From NCBI RefSeq assembly GCF_026016445.1, contig NZ_CP096147.1, forward strand, positions 2,888,501-2,952,500: DNA of 64,000 bases. Reading direction: 5' to 3'. Origin of the DNA: Cognatishimia activa. GTDB taxonomy: Bacteria; Pseudomonadota; Alphaproteobacteria; Rhodobacterales; Rhodobacteraceae. The notes under the pieces are model-generated. The model searched no databases, had not been told where the DNA came from, and saw only the letters and a list, made by a program, of their open reading frames with translations. Of the stretch, positions 45,545 through 54,553 are shown piece after piece; position 1 is the stretch's first letter, and each line of letters opens with the position of its first letter. The translations under genes and the position numbers were made by a program.

Positions 45545-45985
45545 ATGGAAACCCGCATCGACGACCTCCTGTGCTTTTCATTGTTCCGCGCGCATCAGGC
45601 GATGGGGAAAGTGTACCGCACTTTGCTTGATCCATTGGGGCTGACCTACCCACAATATCTCGTTTTGGTATCGCTGTGGCAGTCTGATTCCAAAAGCGTC
45701 AAAGCGTTGGCTCAAGAGCTAAGCTTGGAGTCGAACACGCTCACACCTCTTTTGAAACGCGTGGAATCTGCCGGACTGATTGTGAGGCAGCGCAATCCCG
45801 AAGATGAGCGTTCGGTCATAGTGTCTCTCACGGAGCAGGGAAAAGCCCTGCAAAAAAAAGCCGAAAACGTAACTGGCTGTGTGATTGCTGCTTCTGGAAT
45901 GACAATAGACGAGGCCAAAGACCTTAAGCGGGAAATTGATCACCTGAGCAGCGCGTTGGGCGCCGCTCAGCATACAACAGATTAA
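45545..45985 (+). CDS. ohrR: Organic-peroxide-sensing repressor OhrR (MarR family)
   Basis: This 146-aa MarR-type regulator has the sensing Cys10 (DDLLCFSLFRAH), the winged helix (VKALAQELSLESNTLTPLLKRVESAGLI) and wing (RNPEDERSVIVSLTEQG). A second Cys at 112 places it in the two-Cys class, where peroxide forms an intersubunit disulfide, as in Xanthomonas OhrR. It is divergent from ohr and has its own operator copy. Its stop shares the TTAA palindrome with a convergent transporter gene. Confidence 0.93.
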   Translation: METRIDDLLCFSLFRAHQAMGKVYRTLLDPLGLTYPQYLVLVSLWQSDSKSVKALAQELSLESNTLTPLLKRVESAGLIVRQRNPEDERSVIVSLTEQGKALQKKAENVTGCVIAASGMTIDEAKDLKREIDHLSSALGAAQHTTD

Positions 45986-46905
45986 CCTTGAGGGGTGACG
46001 GAAGGGCGCGCCTTTCCCCGTTTCAGACCCAACTGATGTTCGCGCCAAATAATGGCAATTCCAGCACCGATAATGACTGCGGACCCCCACAGGGTCGCTG
46101 ACGTTGGGATTTCAGAGAATATAAAATATCCGATCAACACTGCGAAGATCATCGATGAATAGTCAAACGGTGCTAATAGAGAGGCCTCTGCGAAACGGTA
46201 TCCGCTGGTCAGGAATATCTGAGCAATCCCGCCGATGAGACCGGCTCCGATGAGGAATGCAAACTCTGTTCCGGTCGGCATAACCCATCCAAAAGGAATG
46301 GTGCAAAGCCCAAGCAAGGTAGTCGTTAACGAGAAATAAAACACAATTGCTGAAGTCTGATCGGTTTGGACAAGTTTACGGATGTGAATTTGAGCCAGAG
46401 CTCGGAACGCAGCTGATCCTAGCGCAAACATAGCACCGAGAAGGGCAAGTGACTCTGCACCACCTTCGTCAAAGACGCTGATGCGCGGATACAGGATAAT
46501 ACCCACACCGACCAACCCGAAGGCAACCGCACTCAAACGGAACAAGCGAATCTTTTCACCTAATAAAACTGCGGCGAACACGACAATCAGAAGGGGTGAT
46601 GCAAAACCAATTGCTGTGACTTCCGGAAACGGAAGTAAGCCAAGTCCTGCAAATCCCAGAGCCATAGCGGTTGTACCGATAACTCCTCGCCAAAAGTGCC
46701 CCCAGGGGTTGGTGACTTTTAGGCCTGTGCGTAATTCCCCTCGCTGTGCCAGCCAAATCAGAATGATTGGCATGGCAAAGAAAGCCCTGAAGAAAACGGC
46801 CTGCCAGGATGGCACGTGGTCTGTCGTTGCCTTAATCAGCGACGCCATAATCGCGAACAGAAACAAGGCAAAAACCTTGCACAAGATACCTTTGGTGGGG
46901 TTCAT
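45982..46905 (-). CDS. DMT-superfamily (EamA) transporter
   Basis: This roughly 307-aa membrane protein has two EamA repeats of about five helices each (start LFAIMASLIKATTDHVPSWQAVFFRAFFAMP; second half FALGSAAFRALAQIHIRKL; end FSEIPTSATLWGSAVIIGAGIAI). I chose the ATG at 46905 because the family N-terminus begins there; the upstream extension is polar and overlaps the matB start. The substrate is unknown. It is divergent from matB across 130 bp. Confidence 0.9.
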   Translation of the reverse strand: MNPTKGILCKVFALFLFAIMASLIKATTDHVPSWQAVFFRAFFAMPIILIWLAQRGELRTGLKVTNPWGHFWRGVIGTTAMALGFAGLGLLPFPEVTAIGFASPLLIVVFAAVLLGEKIRLFRLSAVAFGLVGVGIILYPRISVFDEGGAESLALLGAMFALGSAAFRALAQIHIRKLVQTDQTSAIVFYFSLTTTLLGLCTIPFGWVMPTGTEFAFLIGAGLIGGIAQIFLTSGYRFAEASLLAPFDYSSMIFAVLIGYFIFSEIPTSATLWGSAVIIGAGIAIIWREHQLGLKRGKARPSVTPQG

Positions 46906-47035
46906 AACATGTCTCTTAAATTGCCTGCGGATCGTAACCTTCGCGGACAGATTGGCAAGAGGATGCGCCGTTTTTCCGTCTTGCGCCCTCCTCTTCAATT
47001 TGCAGATTAGGGCAACGCTTTTTGGAGAGCCCACG

Positions 47036-48538
47036 ATGCCTGAGTCCAATCACCTCATTTCCCGATTGAAAACTGCCAGTTTCGGACGAGAGGGCGAAGT
47101 GTTCGCGTATTTGCAGGACGGTCGCGAAGTGACCTTTGGCGCATTGTTTGAAGGCGCGGCTAAAGCAGCCGGAGCCCTTGTGTCCATGGGCTTAAGTCCG
47201 GGGGACAGGGTTGCAGTCCAGGTGGAAAAGACAATGGAGTCCATACAACTCTATCTGGGTACTGTAATGGCCGGGGGTATCTTTTTGCCTCTGAACACCG
47301 CTTATACCGTTTCTGAATTGGACTACTTCCTTGGTGATGCAAAGCCACGTGTGGTGGTATGTGATCCGCAAAAATCCGATCCGATTAGGGCGATTGCCAG
47401 AGACGCAACGGTGGTCACGCTTGATAGGAAGGGGCAGGGTAGCTTTTCAGAGATTGTTTCAAGCTGTGTTCCGCTTGAACCTTTACCGCGTGATGCCGAT
47501 GACTTGGCTGCAATCCTTTATACCTCCGGAACCACAGGGCGCTCCAAAGGTGCGATGTTGAGCCACAACAATCTGGCGTCCAATTCCGAGATGCTGCGGG
47601 ATTATTGGCAATTCACGCAGGATGATGTTTTGATCCACGCATTACCGATCTTTCACACCCACGGTCTTTTCGTGGCCACAAACGTTGCCCTCTTAGCCGG
47701 GGCGTCGATCGTGTTCCTGCCGAAATTTGATGCTGATGCGATATTGGAGGCAATGCCGAAGGCAACTGCTTTGATGGGAGTGCCAACCTTCTACACGCGC
47801 CTTTTGGATGACACTCGACTGACCAAGGAACGTGCTGCCAACATGCGTCTCTTCATTTCTGGTTCGGCGCCTCTTTTGGTGGATACGCATGAGAAATGGG
47901 AGGAACGGACCGGTCACCGAATTCTGGAACGTTACGGTATGACAGAAACCAATATGAGCACATCAAACCCCTATGACGGAGACCGACGCGCGGGGACAGT
48001 TGGCTTTCCTTTACCGGGCGTTGAAGCGAAGATCATGTTGGATGGGAAGGAGCTTGAAACGGGCGAAACCGGTGTTCTTTGGGTGCGCGGGGCCAATGTA
48101 TTTAAGGGCTACTGGAAAATGCCCGAAAAAACGGCTGAGGAACTCATGGAGGATGGCTGGTTCATCACTGGCGACCTCGCTCGGATTGATGCGGATGGCT
48201 ATGTGACCATTGTTGGGCGTGAGAAAGACCTGGTGATTACCGGGGGCTTTAACGTTTATCCGAAAGAGGTCGAGAGTCTGATTGATGATATGGGTGGCGT
48301 GAAGGAAAGCGCCGTTATCGGTGTGCCGCACAAAGACTTTGGTGAAGGGGTCGTTGCCGTTGTGGTGACTGAGCAGCAGGGTACCACTGTAGAGGCCATC
48401 GCAGCTAAATTAGAGACAGAACTGGCGAAATTCAAACAGCCCAAAAGGATTGTCATCGTTGATGCATTGCCGCGCAATACGATGGGAAAAGTGCAGAAAA
48501 AAGCTTTGAGAGAAACCTACGCTAACCTCTTTGCCTAA
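47036..48538 (+). CDS. matB: Malonyl-CoA (methylmalonyl-CoA) synthetase
   Basis: This 500-aa acyl-CoA synthetase is of the MatB type. It has the AMP-binding motif YTSGTTGRSKGAMLSHNNL near residue 163, ERYGMTETNMSTSNPYDGDRRAGTVGFPLPG near 298 (a MatB-like hallmark with the Arg pair for the distal carboxylate), and the C-terminal catalytic Lys in NTMGKVQKKALR. It forms malonyl-CoA from malonate, CoA and ATP. I chose the ATG at 47036, preceded by TTGGAGAG. No malonate decarboxylase gene is adjacent. Confidence 0.92.
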   Translation: MPESNHLISRLKTASFGREGEVFAYLQDGREVTFGALFEGAAKAAGALVSMGLSPGDRVAVQVEKTMESIQLYLGTVMAGGIFLPLNTAYTVSELDYFLGDAKPRVVVCDPQKSDPIRAIARDATVVTLDRKGQGSFSEIVSSCVPLEPLPRDADDLAAILYTSGTTGRSKGAMLSHNNLASNSEMLRDYWQFTQDDVLIHALPIFHTHGLFVATNVALLAGASIVFLPKFDADAILEAMPKATALMGVPTFYTRLLDDTRLTKERAANMRLFISGSAPLLVDTHEKWEERTGHRILERYGMTETNMSTSNPYDGDRRAGTVGFPLPGVEAKIMLDGKELETGETGVLWVRGANVFKGYWKMPEKTAEELMEDGWFITGDLARIDADGYVTIVGREKDLVITGGFNVYPKEVESLIDDMGGVKESAVIGVPHKDFGEGVVAVVVTEQQGTTVEAIAAKLETELAKFKQPKRIVIVDALPRNTMGKVQKKALRETYANLFA

Positions 48539-48542
48539 GAGA

Positions 48543-49208
48543 TTATTGCAGCAACTCAGCCCAGTGGCTTGGTAGCTCTGTGTCCATTTCTTTGGCGAGT
48601 TGCCTCAGATAGGCCAGCATCAATCGCGCACGTTTACGCGCAATCTTTCGTCCCTTTCGGGTGACCATTTCATTGGGAAGCTGCAGGAGTTTGAGGTGCC
48701 AGTGGTCGATTGACCAAAGCTGATCATCCAGTGTGCGATCTGCTGCGAAAGGATCTATTGGATCTGCGAGTGGGCGATCCATTTGGCCCGCCACCATGAA
48801 TGTACGGGCGATACCAACTGCACCCAGCGCATCCAACCGATCGGCATCGCGTAGAATGATGGCTTCTGGTGATTTGGGCGGGATTCTTGCAGAGTAGCTG
48901 TGGGCTTTGATGGCGTGCTGAGCAGCAGTGATTTCATCCTCGGAGTAGCCAAGTCGCGCCAGAATAGGCTCCGCTTTTTCGGCAGACATTGTCGAGGCTT
49001 GTTTGCGCTTTGGATGATCTTTTGGCAGATTTACAAGGTCATGCAGATAGGCTGCAGCCAACAGAACCCGCAGATTTACATTGCCTTCGTCAATCGCAAT
49101 GCGATGCGCTTGCGCCCAAACCCGGTCCAGATGCAAGACATCATGAGCCGGGTCTTGTTCCATTTCCTTGCGGATTACTTCGCGCAATTGCGCGCGCAGG
49201 TCTTCCAT
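48543..49208 (-). CDS. HD-domain phosphohydrolase
   Basis: This 221-aa HD-superfamily metal-dependent phosphohydrolase has HDVLHLDRVWAQAHRIA near residue 20, the HD pair in AAYLHDLVNLPKDHPKR near 50, and a downstream Asp in ILRDADRLDALGAVG. It resembles YedJ-type nucleotide hydrolases. I chose the ATG at 49208, which overlaps the aroC stop (TAATG) and so is coupled to aroC. It has a 4-bp gap to the convergent matB. The nucleotide substrate is unknown. Confidence 0.9.
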   Translation of the reverse strand: MEDLRAQLREVIRKEMEQDPAHDVLHLDRVWAQAHRIAIDEGNVNLRVLLAAAYLHDLVNLPKDHPKRKQASTMSAEKAEPILARLGYSEDEITAAQHAIKAHSYSARIPPKSPEAIILRDADRLDALGAVGIARTFMVAGQMDRPLADPIDPFAADRTLDDQLWSIDHWHLKLLQLPNEMVTRKGRKIARKRARLMLAYLRQLAKEMDTELPSHWAELLQ

Positions 49209-50311
49209 TAGCCAATGGTGCCTTGGTTTTCGCCGATCTGACCGCGATGCAGCAACAAATGATCCAGGATAACGCAAGCCATCATCGCTTCGGCGACTGG
49301 CACCGCACGTATGCCGACACATGGATCGTGACGACCCTTGGTGACCACTTCGATAGGTGAGCCATCAATGCGGATCGATTGGCGTGGTGTCAAAATGGAA
49401 GAAGTTGGTTTAACCGCGAAGCGCACAACAAGGTCTTGTCCAGTCGAGATGCCGCCCAAAATACCACCGGCATGGTTGGAAGAGTATTCAGGCCCATTTG
49501 GCCCCATAAAGATCTCGTCCGCGTTTTCCGTACCTTTCAGGCGCGCTGCGGCCATGCCTTCACCAATCTCGACACCTTTCACTGCGTTGATCGACATCAT
49601 CGCAGCGGCCAAATCAGTGTCTAACTTGCCATAAACCGGCGCGCCAATGCCCGCTGGAACTCCGCGCGCGACAACTTCAATTTCCGCACCGACAGAGTCA
49701 TGCGCCTTTCGCAGGGACTGCAAATAGGCTTCCCATTCAGCTGCTTTATCCGGGCCGTTTGGGATCCAGAAATCGTTCTGTTCAATCGCGTCCCAATCAA
49801 ATGCTTCACGGTCGATTTCAACATCGCCCATGCGGGTCATATAGCCCTTGATCTCAACGCCTGGAGCCAGTGCTTTGATGGCTTCGCGCGCCACGCCGCC
49901 CGCGGCTACACGTGCGGCAGTCTCGCGTGCGGAACTGCGCCCACCACCGCGATAGTCACGGTTGCCATATTTCAGGTGATAGGTGATATCCGCGTGGCCA
50001 GGGCGAAAGGTCTGAGAAATCTCGCCATAGTCTCGGCTGCGCTGATCGGTATTTTCGATCATCAGCTGAATAGGCGTGCCAGTGGTTTTTCCGTCAAACA
50101 CCCCCGACAGAATTTTCACCGCATCCGGTTCATTGCGTTGTGTTGTGTTTTTGTTCTGTCCGGGGCGGCGCTTGTCCAGCCAAACCTGCAGCATCTCTGG
50201 ATCAACTGGAACATTTGGCGGGCAGCCATCTACGGTCGCGCCCAGCGCTAACCCGTGGCTCTCGCCCCAGGTGGTCACACGAAAAAGATGGCCAAATGAA
50301 TTCACGGACAT
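49208..50311 (-). CDS. aroC: Chorismate synthase
   Basis: This 367-aa AroC makes chorismate from 5-enolpyruvylshikimate 3-phosphate using reduced FMN. Signature motifs are [17 protein letters not shown] near residue 14, [19 protein letters not shown] near 123 and the C-terminal [15 protein letters not shown]. The length is normal for the short bacterial form. The start codon ATG at 50311 follows an A/G-rich stretch. The stop is coupled to the HD-domain gene. Confidence 0.97.
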   Translation of the reverse strand: MSVNSFGHLFRVTTWGESHGLALGATVDGCPPNVPVDPEMLQVWLDKRRPGQNKNTTQRNEPDAVKILSGVFDGKTTGTPIQLMIENTDQRSRDYGEISQTFRPGHADITYHLKYGNRDYRGGGRSSARETAARVAAGGVAREAIKALAPGVEIKGYMTRMGDVEIDREAFDWDAIEQNDFWIPNGPDKAAEWEAYLQSLRKAHDSVGAEIEVVARGVPAGIGAPVYGKLDTDLAAAMMSINAVKGVEIGEGMAAARLKGTENADEIFMGPNGPEYSSNHAGGILGGISTGQDLVVRFAVKPTSSILTPRQSIRIDGSPIEVVTKGRHDPCVGIRAVPVAEAMMACVILDHLLLHRGQIGENQGTIG

Positions 50312-50389
50312 GCCAGATCTCCTATTTCAGAGACCCGTTTATCTGCAAAGTGTCAGAGGGGAAAGCCTTAGACGCAATGCCTACCCCGA

Positions 50390-51175
50390 TTAGGTTGAAC
50401 ACGCGCACCTTACCCGAACTCCTGAGATATCTCCGAAGTTAGAAACGATGTTGATTTCCGCGGAATGGGGATGGAATTGGCGCGTGCCGCGTGAGGGGGT
50501 GCCACCAAGCGGAATGGTGATGGAGGCGCGGATGTGATTGGCTGATTCAAATATCCCTTCGGAACGACCAATTGAGGCATTGAAATGGATAGGCGCAGCA
50601 CTATCTCCGGAAACCAAATATCCCAGACTCAGGCCGTATTCTTTGTCCGCATCCCCATCAAAGCTTTCATGGATAAAAAAGAACCCAGCATCCAACCCGT
50701 TGCCAAACGCGTACTGACCATTGATGCCAAAAACCTTGCTGGTTGTATCAAACTCATCCTGCCCTCGACCGACAAATCCCATGAGTTCAAAGTTATTTAT
50801 GTACAACGAGCCTTGAAGACCAAAGTGGTTGATCTTTTCGTTTGAATACATGTCAGCGACGCGCGTTTGATCAAAGAACGCACCAAGACCGAAACTATCA
50901 CTGATCTGATACTGCGCTAAGAAGCTCAAAACGGTCAGTCGATCAAAAAACAGCTCAGAATCTGCGTGATTGATGCCAAATGATAGGGTGACGTCTTCGC
51001 CTATTCCAATGCTTGTCCGCGCACCGATCTGAAGGTTGTCGACCTTGGCATCCGTCAGATCATTCAGCGACATCTTTCCGTATCCAAGAGTCAGCTCGCC
51101 TGATTTGAAGTCAAATGCGTCCGCGCCGGTTGCACCTAAAAAGAGCGCAGCCGCCATTGTCCAAGCTTTAAACAT
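50390..51175 (-). CDS. Predicted outer-membrane beta-barrel protein of unknown function
   Basis: This 261-aa secreted protein has a signal peptide (MFKAWTMAAALFLGATGADA). The mature part is a series of alternating polar/hydrophobic stretches (ELTLGYGKMSL; LQIGARTSIGIGE; GLSLGYLVSG; FNASIGRSEG; IRASITIPLG) typical of a small barrel of about ten strands. The last 40 residues are unlike a barrel and do not end in Phe, so either the tail is extra-barrel or a frameshift has altered it. I recognise no specific family. It is monocistronic. Confidence 0.7.
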   Translation of the reverse strand: MFKAWTMAAALFLGATGADAFDFKSGELTLGYGKMSLNDLTDAKVDNLQIGARTSIGIGEDVTLSFGINHADSELFFDRLTVLSFLAQYQISDSFGLGAFFDQTRVADMYSNEKINHFGLQGSLYINNFELMGFVGRGQDEFDTTSKVFGINGQYAFGNGLDAGFFFIHESFDGDADKEYGLSLGYLVSGDSAAPIHFNASIGRSEGIFESANHIRASITIPLGGTPSRGTRQFHPHSAEINIVSNFGDISGVRVRCACST

Positions 51176-51337
51176 TTCTGTCCCCGTGTTCTCGCGTTTG
51201 GCAAGAGATGCTAAGGGGCAAACAGAGGGTTAATGAACATAATTCATAACCCCAGGCTGTTTCAGTTAACGCCGTGTTAATTATACCATAATGTCGAAAC
51301 CGCTAGAGTTGAATCTCTCAATTCAGGCGTGTCATCG

Positions 51338-51568
51338 CTACTTTTCTGCAGGAGCGAGAAGAGCGGGTAAGACCAGTGATTGAGTATTCCATCCTACCAG
51401 AATCGACAGGTTTTGAACCTGAGGCACAGACAGGTCTGGCTTTTCCCCAGAGATCATTTCAAGTGTTTCAAACGCTTGTTGTGCTGTGTGTGCCTGCGCT
51501 GTCGGCGCAAAGGTTACAAGCGATATCATAGCTGCCGCCAAGAAGGGTGCGTAGGCCTTGCGAGTCAT
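51338..51568 (-). CDS. Small secreted protein of unknown function
   Basis: This 76-aa protein has a signal peptide (TRKAYAPFLAAAMISLVTFAPTAQA) and a short mature part (about 48 residues) with no Cys. I chose the ATG at 51568, preceded by AGAAAGGA; an ATG at 51610 would add 14 residues before the signal peptide. No family is recognised. It lies between the barrel protein gene and tRNA-Arg in a region of low gene density, so it could be an accessory gene. Confidence 0.55.
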   Translation of the reverse strand: MTRKAYAPFLAAAMISLVTFAPTAQAHTAQQAFETLEMISGEKPDLSVPQVQNLSILVGWNTQSLVLPALLAPAEK

Positions 51569-51757
51569 AGCAAATCCTTTCTGCAAAAATTGCCCTCGTA
51601 CGACCGTCATGTGGGGGGCAGAGAAGAAAGAATCCAGAGGAAAGCCCTTGAATTCGTTTCACGTTTTCGGGAACGACCGAGAGCATTTTCGTGACCTATC
51701 GGCCCGAGCAAAAGCACTTTGAACTCTGATGCGGATTGTTTTACTCAGATGTGAGAC

Positions 51758-51834
51758 GGCCCCGTGGCTCAACTGGATAGAGCAGCCCCCTCCTAAGGGG
51801 CAGGTTGCAGGTTCGAATCCTGCCGGGGTCGCCA
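51758..51834 (+). tRNA. tRNA-Arg (anticodon CCT)
   Basis: This 77-nt tRNA includes encoded CCA. The acceptor is GGCCCCG with CGGGGTC (one G-U pair), the D-arm is GCTCAACTGGATAGAGC, and the T-arm is GCAGG-TTCGAAT-CCTGC. The anticodon stem GCCCC/GGGGC encloses the loop CTCCTAA, giving anticodon CCT for the rare codon AGG. Arg-CCT tRNAs are frequent integration sites, and here gene-poor DNA with an IS remnant follows immediately. Confidence 0.96.
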
Positions 51835-52702
51835 CCGATGCAATTTCTTACCTTCTGCCTAAAAAACCAAATGTCTGCGCAAAATGCAGAACAAAGACTG
51901 CGCAAAATGTTGGTTTGGCTGAGTGGATCTTGGTTAAACCATTGATTTAGAGGCGAAAATTGCCCAAGCGGATGTGTAGCTCCTACTAGCGTAATATTTT
52001 TGCTCAGCGACATCTCTCGCAAAGAGATGCTCGTATCTAAATTGACGGTAGCCTTTGATTGCAGCTTCAAGAGTGTATGCATGCGCAAAAAGGGCGGAAA
52101 GCTGCCCTTCGCTGCGGTTTGTGCCAAGGTCAGCTGTGCGGACAAAGCGAACCTACGCTGTGGTTGCGCCAATGACTGCGATGGAAACCGACGCCCGCGT
52201 GCCTTCAATCTTTGAGCCTAGGCTGCCATGACTGCCTCAAACGTTTTTTGCAGTTTCGCTGGCCGAATTTGGATTCGGCCCAGTGACAAGACGACCATCA
52301 ACTACAGAGTGTCCTACCAGCGGGATCAAGGCCTTGCTTTAATTCAGGCCGCGGTCCTTGAGACCTTGTTCCAAGTTGTACGGCATCTATCGCTACACGC
52401 CAGCAATACCTTGGTCGAAATAGGCGAATCCGGTGCGCCTTTTCCCAACAAAAAGTACTTTCGTTGCTCAGGCATTTCTGAGCTTGGTGCGCAGCGGACG
52501 TTTGGCAAGCTTGCAGTCAAAGCGAAAAAGCCCGCCTTGTGAATTCACTCTATTTAGAGCGTGCAGAGTATGAAGATCGCGGGAAACGCCCGGCAATAGA
52601 AGCTGCCGTGTTTCGGGAAAACTGTTCATTCACGCTAAGGTGCAGCGTTGTGTGAACATATTCGTTTCTTGGCGCTACTTGCCCCGCCGGGCCCATTGGC
52701 GA
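51835..52702. other. 868-bp gene-poor interval downstream of tRNA-Arg
   Basis: No convincing gene is visible. Two open frames on the plus strand (52000-52215, 71 codons; 52228-52542, 104 codons) lack a good ribosome-binding site and recognisable motifs. A minus-strand frame (51741-52208) is the antisense of the tRNA. The section around 52085-52195 (AAGGGCGGAAAGCTGCCCTT, then GACAAAGCGAACCTACGCTG) has the look of decayed intergenic sequence seen repeatedly in Rhodobacteraceae. The interval probably holds remnants of inserted or deleted material. Confidence 0.5.
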
Positions 52703-52765
52703 TGACCTGAGCCCCTGAATCTCCTCCAGTTTTGTGTAGAGTCCGCCCAACAAAAGGACGGACAA

Positions 52766-53029
52766 ATGAAGCCCCGATTCACCGATGAACAGAGCATTCA
52801 GATGATCAAGGAACAGGAAGCTGGCGAGAAGACAGCGGATGTTTGCAGACGCTACGGGATCAGCCAAGGCACTTTCTATAAGTACAAAAGCAAATACGGC
52901 GGCATGGAACCCTCGGATGCGAAGAAGCTTCGAGCATTGGAAGCTGAGAACGCCAAGCTGAAGAAGCTGTTGGCTGAACAGATGCTGGACAATTCCATGC
53001 TTCGGGATGTGAACGCAAAAAAGTGGTGA
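52766..53029 (+). CDS. IS3-family transposase OrfA
   Basis: This 87-aa OrfA has a helix-turn-helix (FTDEQSIQMIKEQEAGEKTADVCRRYGIS, given here only as the region of residues 5-33) and a leucine-zipper-like coiled coil (LRALEAENAKLKKLLAEQML). It is the DNA-binding half of the IS3-type transposase. Near its end the heptamer AAAAAAG at 53017-53023 lies in the right frame (A AAA AAG) for -1 ribosomal slippage into OrfB. It is intact in length. Confidence 0.93.
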   Translation: MKPRFTDEQSIQMIKEQEAGEKTADVCRRYGISQGTFYKYKSKYGGMEPSDAKKLRALEAENAKLKKLLAEQMLDNSMLRDVNAKKW

Positions 53030-53226
53030 CGCCCGATGCCAAGCGGAAAACGGTGGCTCATCTGATGGAGGTTCATCAGGTAAGCCAGCGTCGGGCGTGT
53101 TCTGCTCTCGATGTGGATCGATCGATGGTACGATATCAATCGAGCCGGGCCGATGATTCGGCGTTAGGAAACCTGACGCCCAGAGAATTTGCTGAGAAAC
53201 CAAACATGGACAAACTGGCCGCGTAG
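53023..53226 (+). pseudogene. IS3-family transposase OrfB, large internal deletion
   Basis: The frame entered by slippage encodes the OrfB start (TPDAKRKTVAHLMEVHQVS... DRSMVRYQSSR). At about residue 45 it jumps directly to the C-terminal end typical of OrfB (LGNLTPREFAEKPNMDKLAA). Roughly 200 residues, including the whole DDE catalytic core, are missing, yet the junction is in frame. The gene is therefore non-functional as a transposase. Confidence 0.88.
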
Positions 53227-53365
53227 TACCATTAACCCAACCCCAAGGACTCTCCGCCCGGTGGAGGAAACTTGGGGCTCAGGTCAGCGACTTCATCGTG
53301 AGCGTCACATTGCCAAACACTTCAGAATCATGACCTGTTGTTGCAATAAGATTTGTATCTGACGC

Positions 53366-54553
53366 TCAAAAGCTCTTTTCGAAACTCACCCGTAAGTGGC
53401 TGTCGCGGCTCAGTCCATAGACAAGATCTTGCGGGTTGGCGCCTTGCCAAAGAATTGCTTCGGCCTTTGCAACCAGACCATCCATTACCCTGTGTTCAAA
53501 TCCCAACCTCCACGCAGATGTGTCGAATGAAAGGTCCTGCTGATAGCCGATCTCAAATTGCGTGTCCGCGGTGTTTTGAAGGCTCCAGCGAATGCCCGCA
53601 TATAGATCGTTCTGATTGTTCTGCCATGCTTGCTTATCACGTTCATCCCAAGCGTATTCGACAGCTACGGTAATATCGCTAGGTGACCCGAAAACCCCAT
53701 AAAACGAGTGCTCGGCACCGACAGATATCGCCCAACCGTCGCTGCGTACACCAGTGCGATCAAGTTGATTGCTGGTGTGGCGAAGCTCAACTTTTGCAGC
53801 GCTGGACCCAAAGGTTACCTGTGCGTCGAAACCGGCCTGCTGCACCCATGCATAATACGGAGCAAAGGCTGAGCCAACGGAGACGATCGCCGCTTCGCGT
53901 GTCGGGCCGATATAGCCGTAAATGCCAACGTCTGTGATCCCGATGCTTGCCTCATAGCGCAGCGCGACGGCATGCGTGTTTTGATTTTTCTCAAACTGGG
54001 CATCGCCTGTGATTGGAAGGCGGGATCTCAGGCGGCTTTCGGCACTTGGATAGCGCGACGGCAGTGGGCGCGGGACAACAACCGAGGTTAACACGCCAGG
54101 TCCTAGCGGCAGATCCCAACGGAGCATTGGTTGACCCAAGGTTGTCCCACCGCTGGGATCAAAGCGATAGTCGCGCGGGTTGATCACATCCGATAGCCTT
54201 GCGAATTCGCTTTTCGACCAAATCAAAGAGTCATAGCCAAAGCTGAGCATTGAAGCCGCGATCTGTTGATCCAGGCTGAGCCTGTTGACCCGACCAAACG
54301 CAATGCTGTTTTCGCCACCTGACCAGCCACCGGTACCGTCAAATGACAACGTCAGAGTGTCTGACAGTTCAAGCCGGCCAATCATATCCAAGGCGATGCG
54401 GCTTGGATTATTCGTTTGTTGCGGCGACAGAGCATCCTCGGCGAAGGCATATGCTTCCACCCGTAGGGTCGCGCTGAGATCTGACTGCGCACTGACAGCT
54501 TGCGCGCAGGCTAATATAGACCACGCGACGAACCCGGTTCGAACGGGCGGCAT
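53366..54553 (-). CDS. Outer-membrane beta-barrel protein, last gene of the lipid cluster
   Basis: This roughly 395-aa protein has a signal peptide (FVAWSILACAQAVSAQ), many amphipathic beta stretches and a C-terminal Phe (RVSFEKSF), which is the BAM recognition pattern. It resembles porin-like proteins encoded with MMPL exporters (DUF1302-like) but is shorter, so I give no family name firmly. The ATG at 54553 overlaps the upstream LolA-like stop (TGATG); a GTG at 54556 is an alternative. I infer that it is the outer-membrane receiver of the exported product. Confidence 0.82.
   Translation of the reverse strand: MPPVRTGFVAWSILACAQAVSAQSDLSATLRVEAYAFAEDALSPQQTNNPSRIALDMIGRLELSDTLTLSFDGTGGWSGGENSIAFGRVNRLSLDQQIAASMLSFGYDSLIWSKSEFARLSDVINPRDYRFDPSGGTTLGQPMLRWDLPLGPGVLTSVVVPRPLPSRYPSAESRLRSRLPITGDAQFEKNQNTHAVALRYEASIGITDVGIYGYIGPTREAAIVSVGSAFAPYYAWVQQAGFDAQVTFGSSAAKVELRHTSNQLDRTGVRSDGWAISVGAEHSFYGVFGSPSDITVAVEYAWDERDKQAWQNNQNDLYAGIRWSLQNTADTQFEIGYQQDLSFDTSAWRLGFEHRVMDGLVAKAEAILWQGANPQDLVYGLSRDSHLRVSFEKSF

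Larger units (their letters stand above)
52703..53286 (+). mobile_element. Internally deleted IS3-family insertion sequence (IS407-group-like)
   Basis: The element is bounded by terminal inverted repeats that begin TGACCTGAGCCCC at 52703 and end GGGGCTCAGGTCA at 53286; similarity continues inward (CTCCTCCA). It is flanked by a 4-bp direct repeat GCGA (52699-52702 and 53287-53290), the target duplication size of the IS407 group. It encodes an intact OrfA and an OrfB that has lost most of its catalytic domain. At 584 bp it is about half the 1.2 kb of a complete copy. It cannot move by itself but may be mobilised by a full copy elsewhere. Confidence 0.92.

Noticed and set aside
46481..47035. 185-codon N-terminal extension of matB
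   Set aside because: It overlaps the divergent DMT transporter gene and does not resemble acyl-CoA synthetases; the ATG at 47036 has a ribosome-binding site and the family N-terminus.
51741..52208. Minus-strand open frame of 155 codons over the tRNA-Arg
   Set aside because: It contains the translated antisense of a tRNA (GDPGRIRTCNLPLRRG), a well-known artefact, and no ribosome-binding site or conserved domain.
52000..52542. Two plus-strand open frames (71 and 104 codons) between tRNA-Arg and the IS
   Set aside because: No recognisable motif and poor start contexts; they look like chance frames in decayed DNA, so they are described only as part of the interval.
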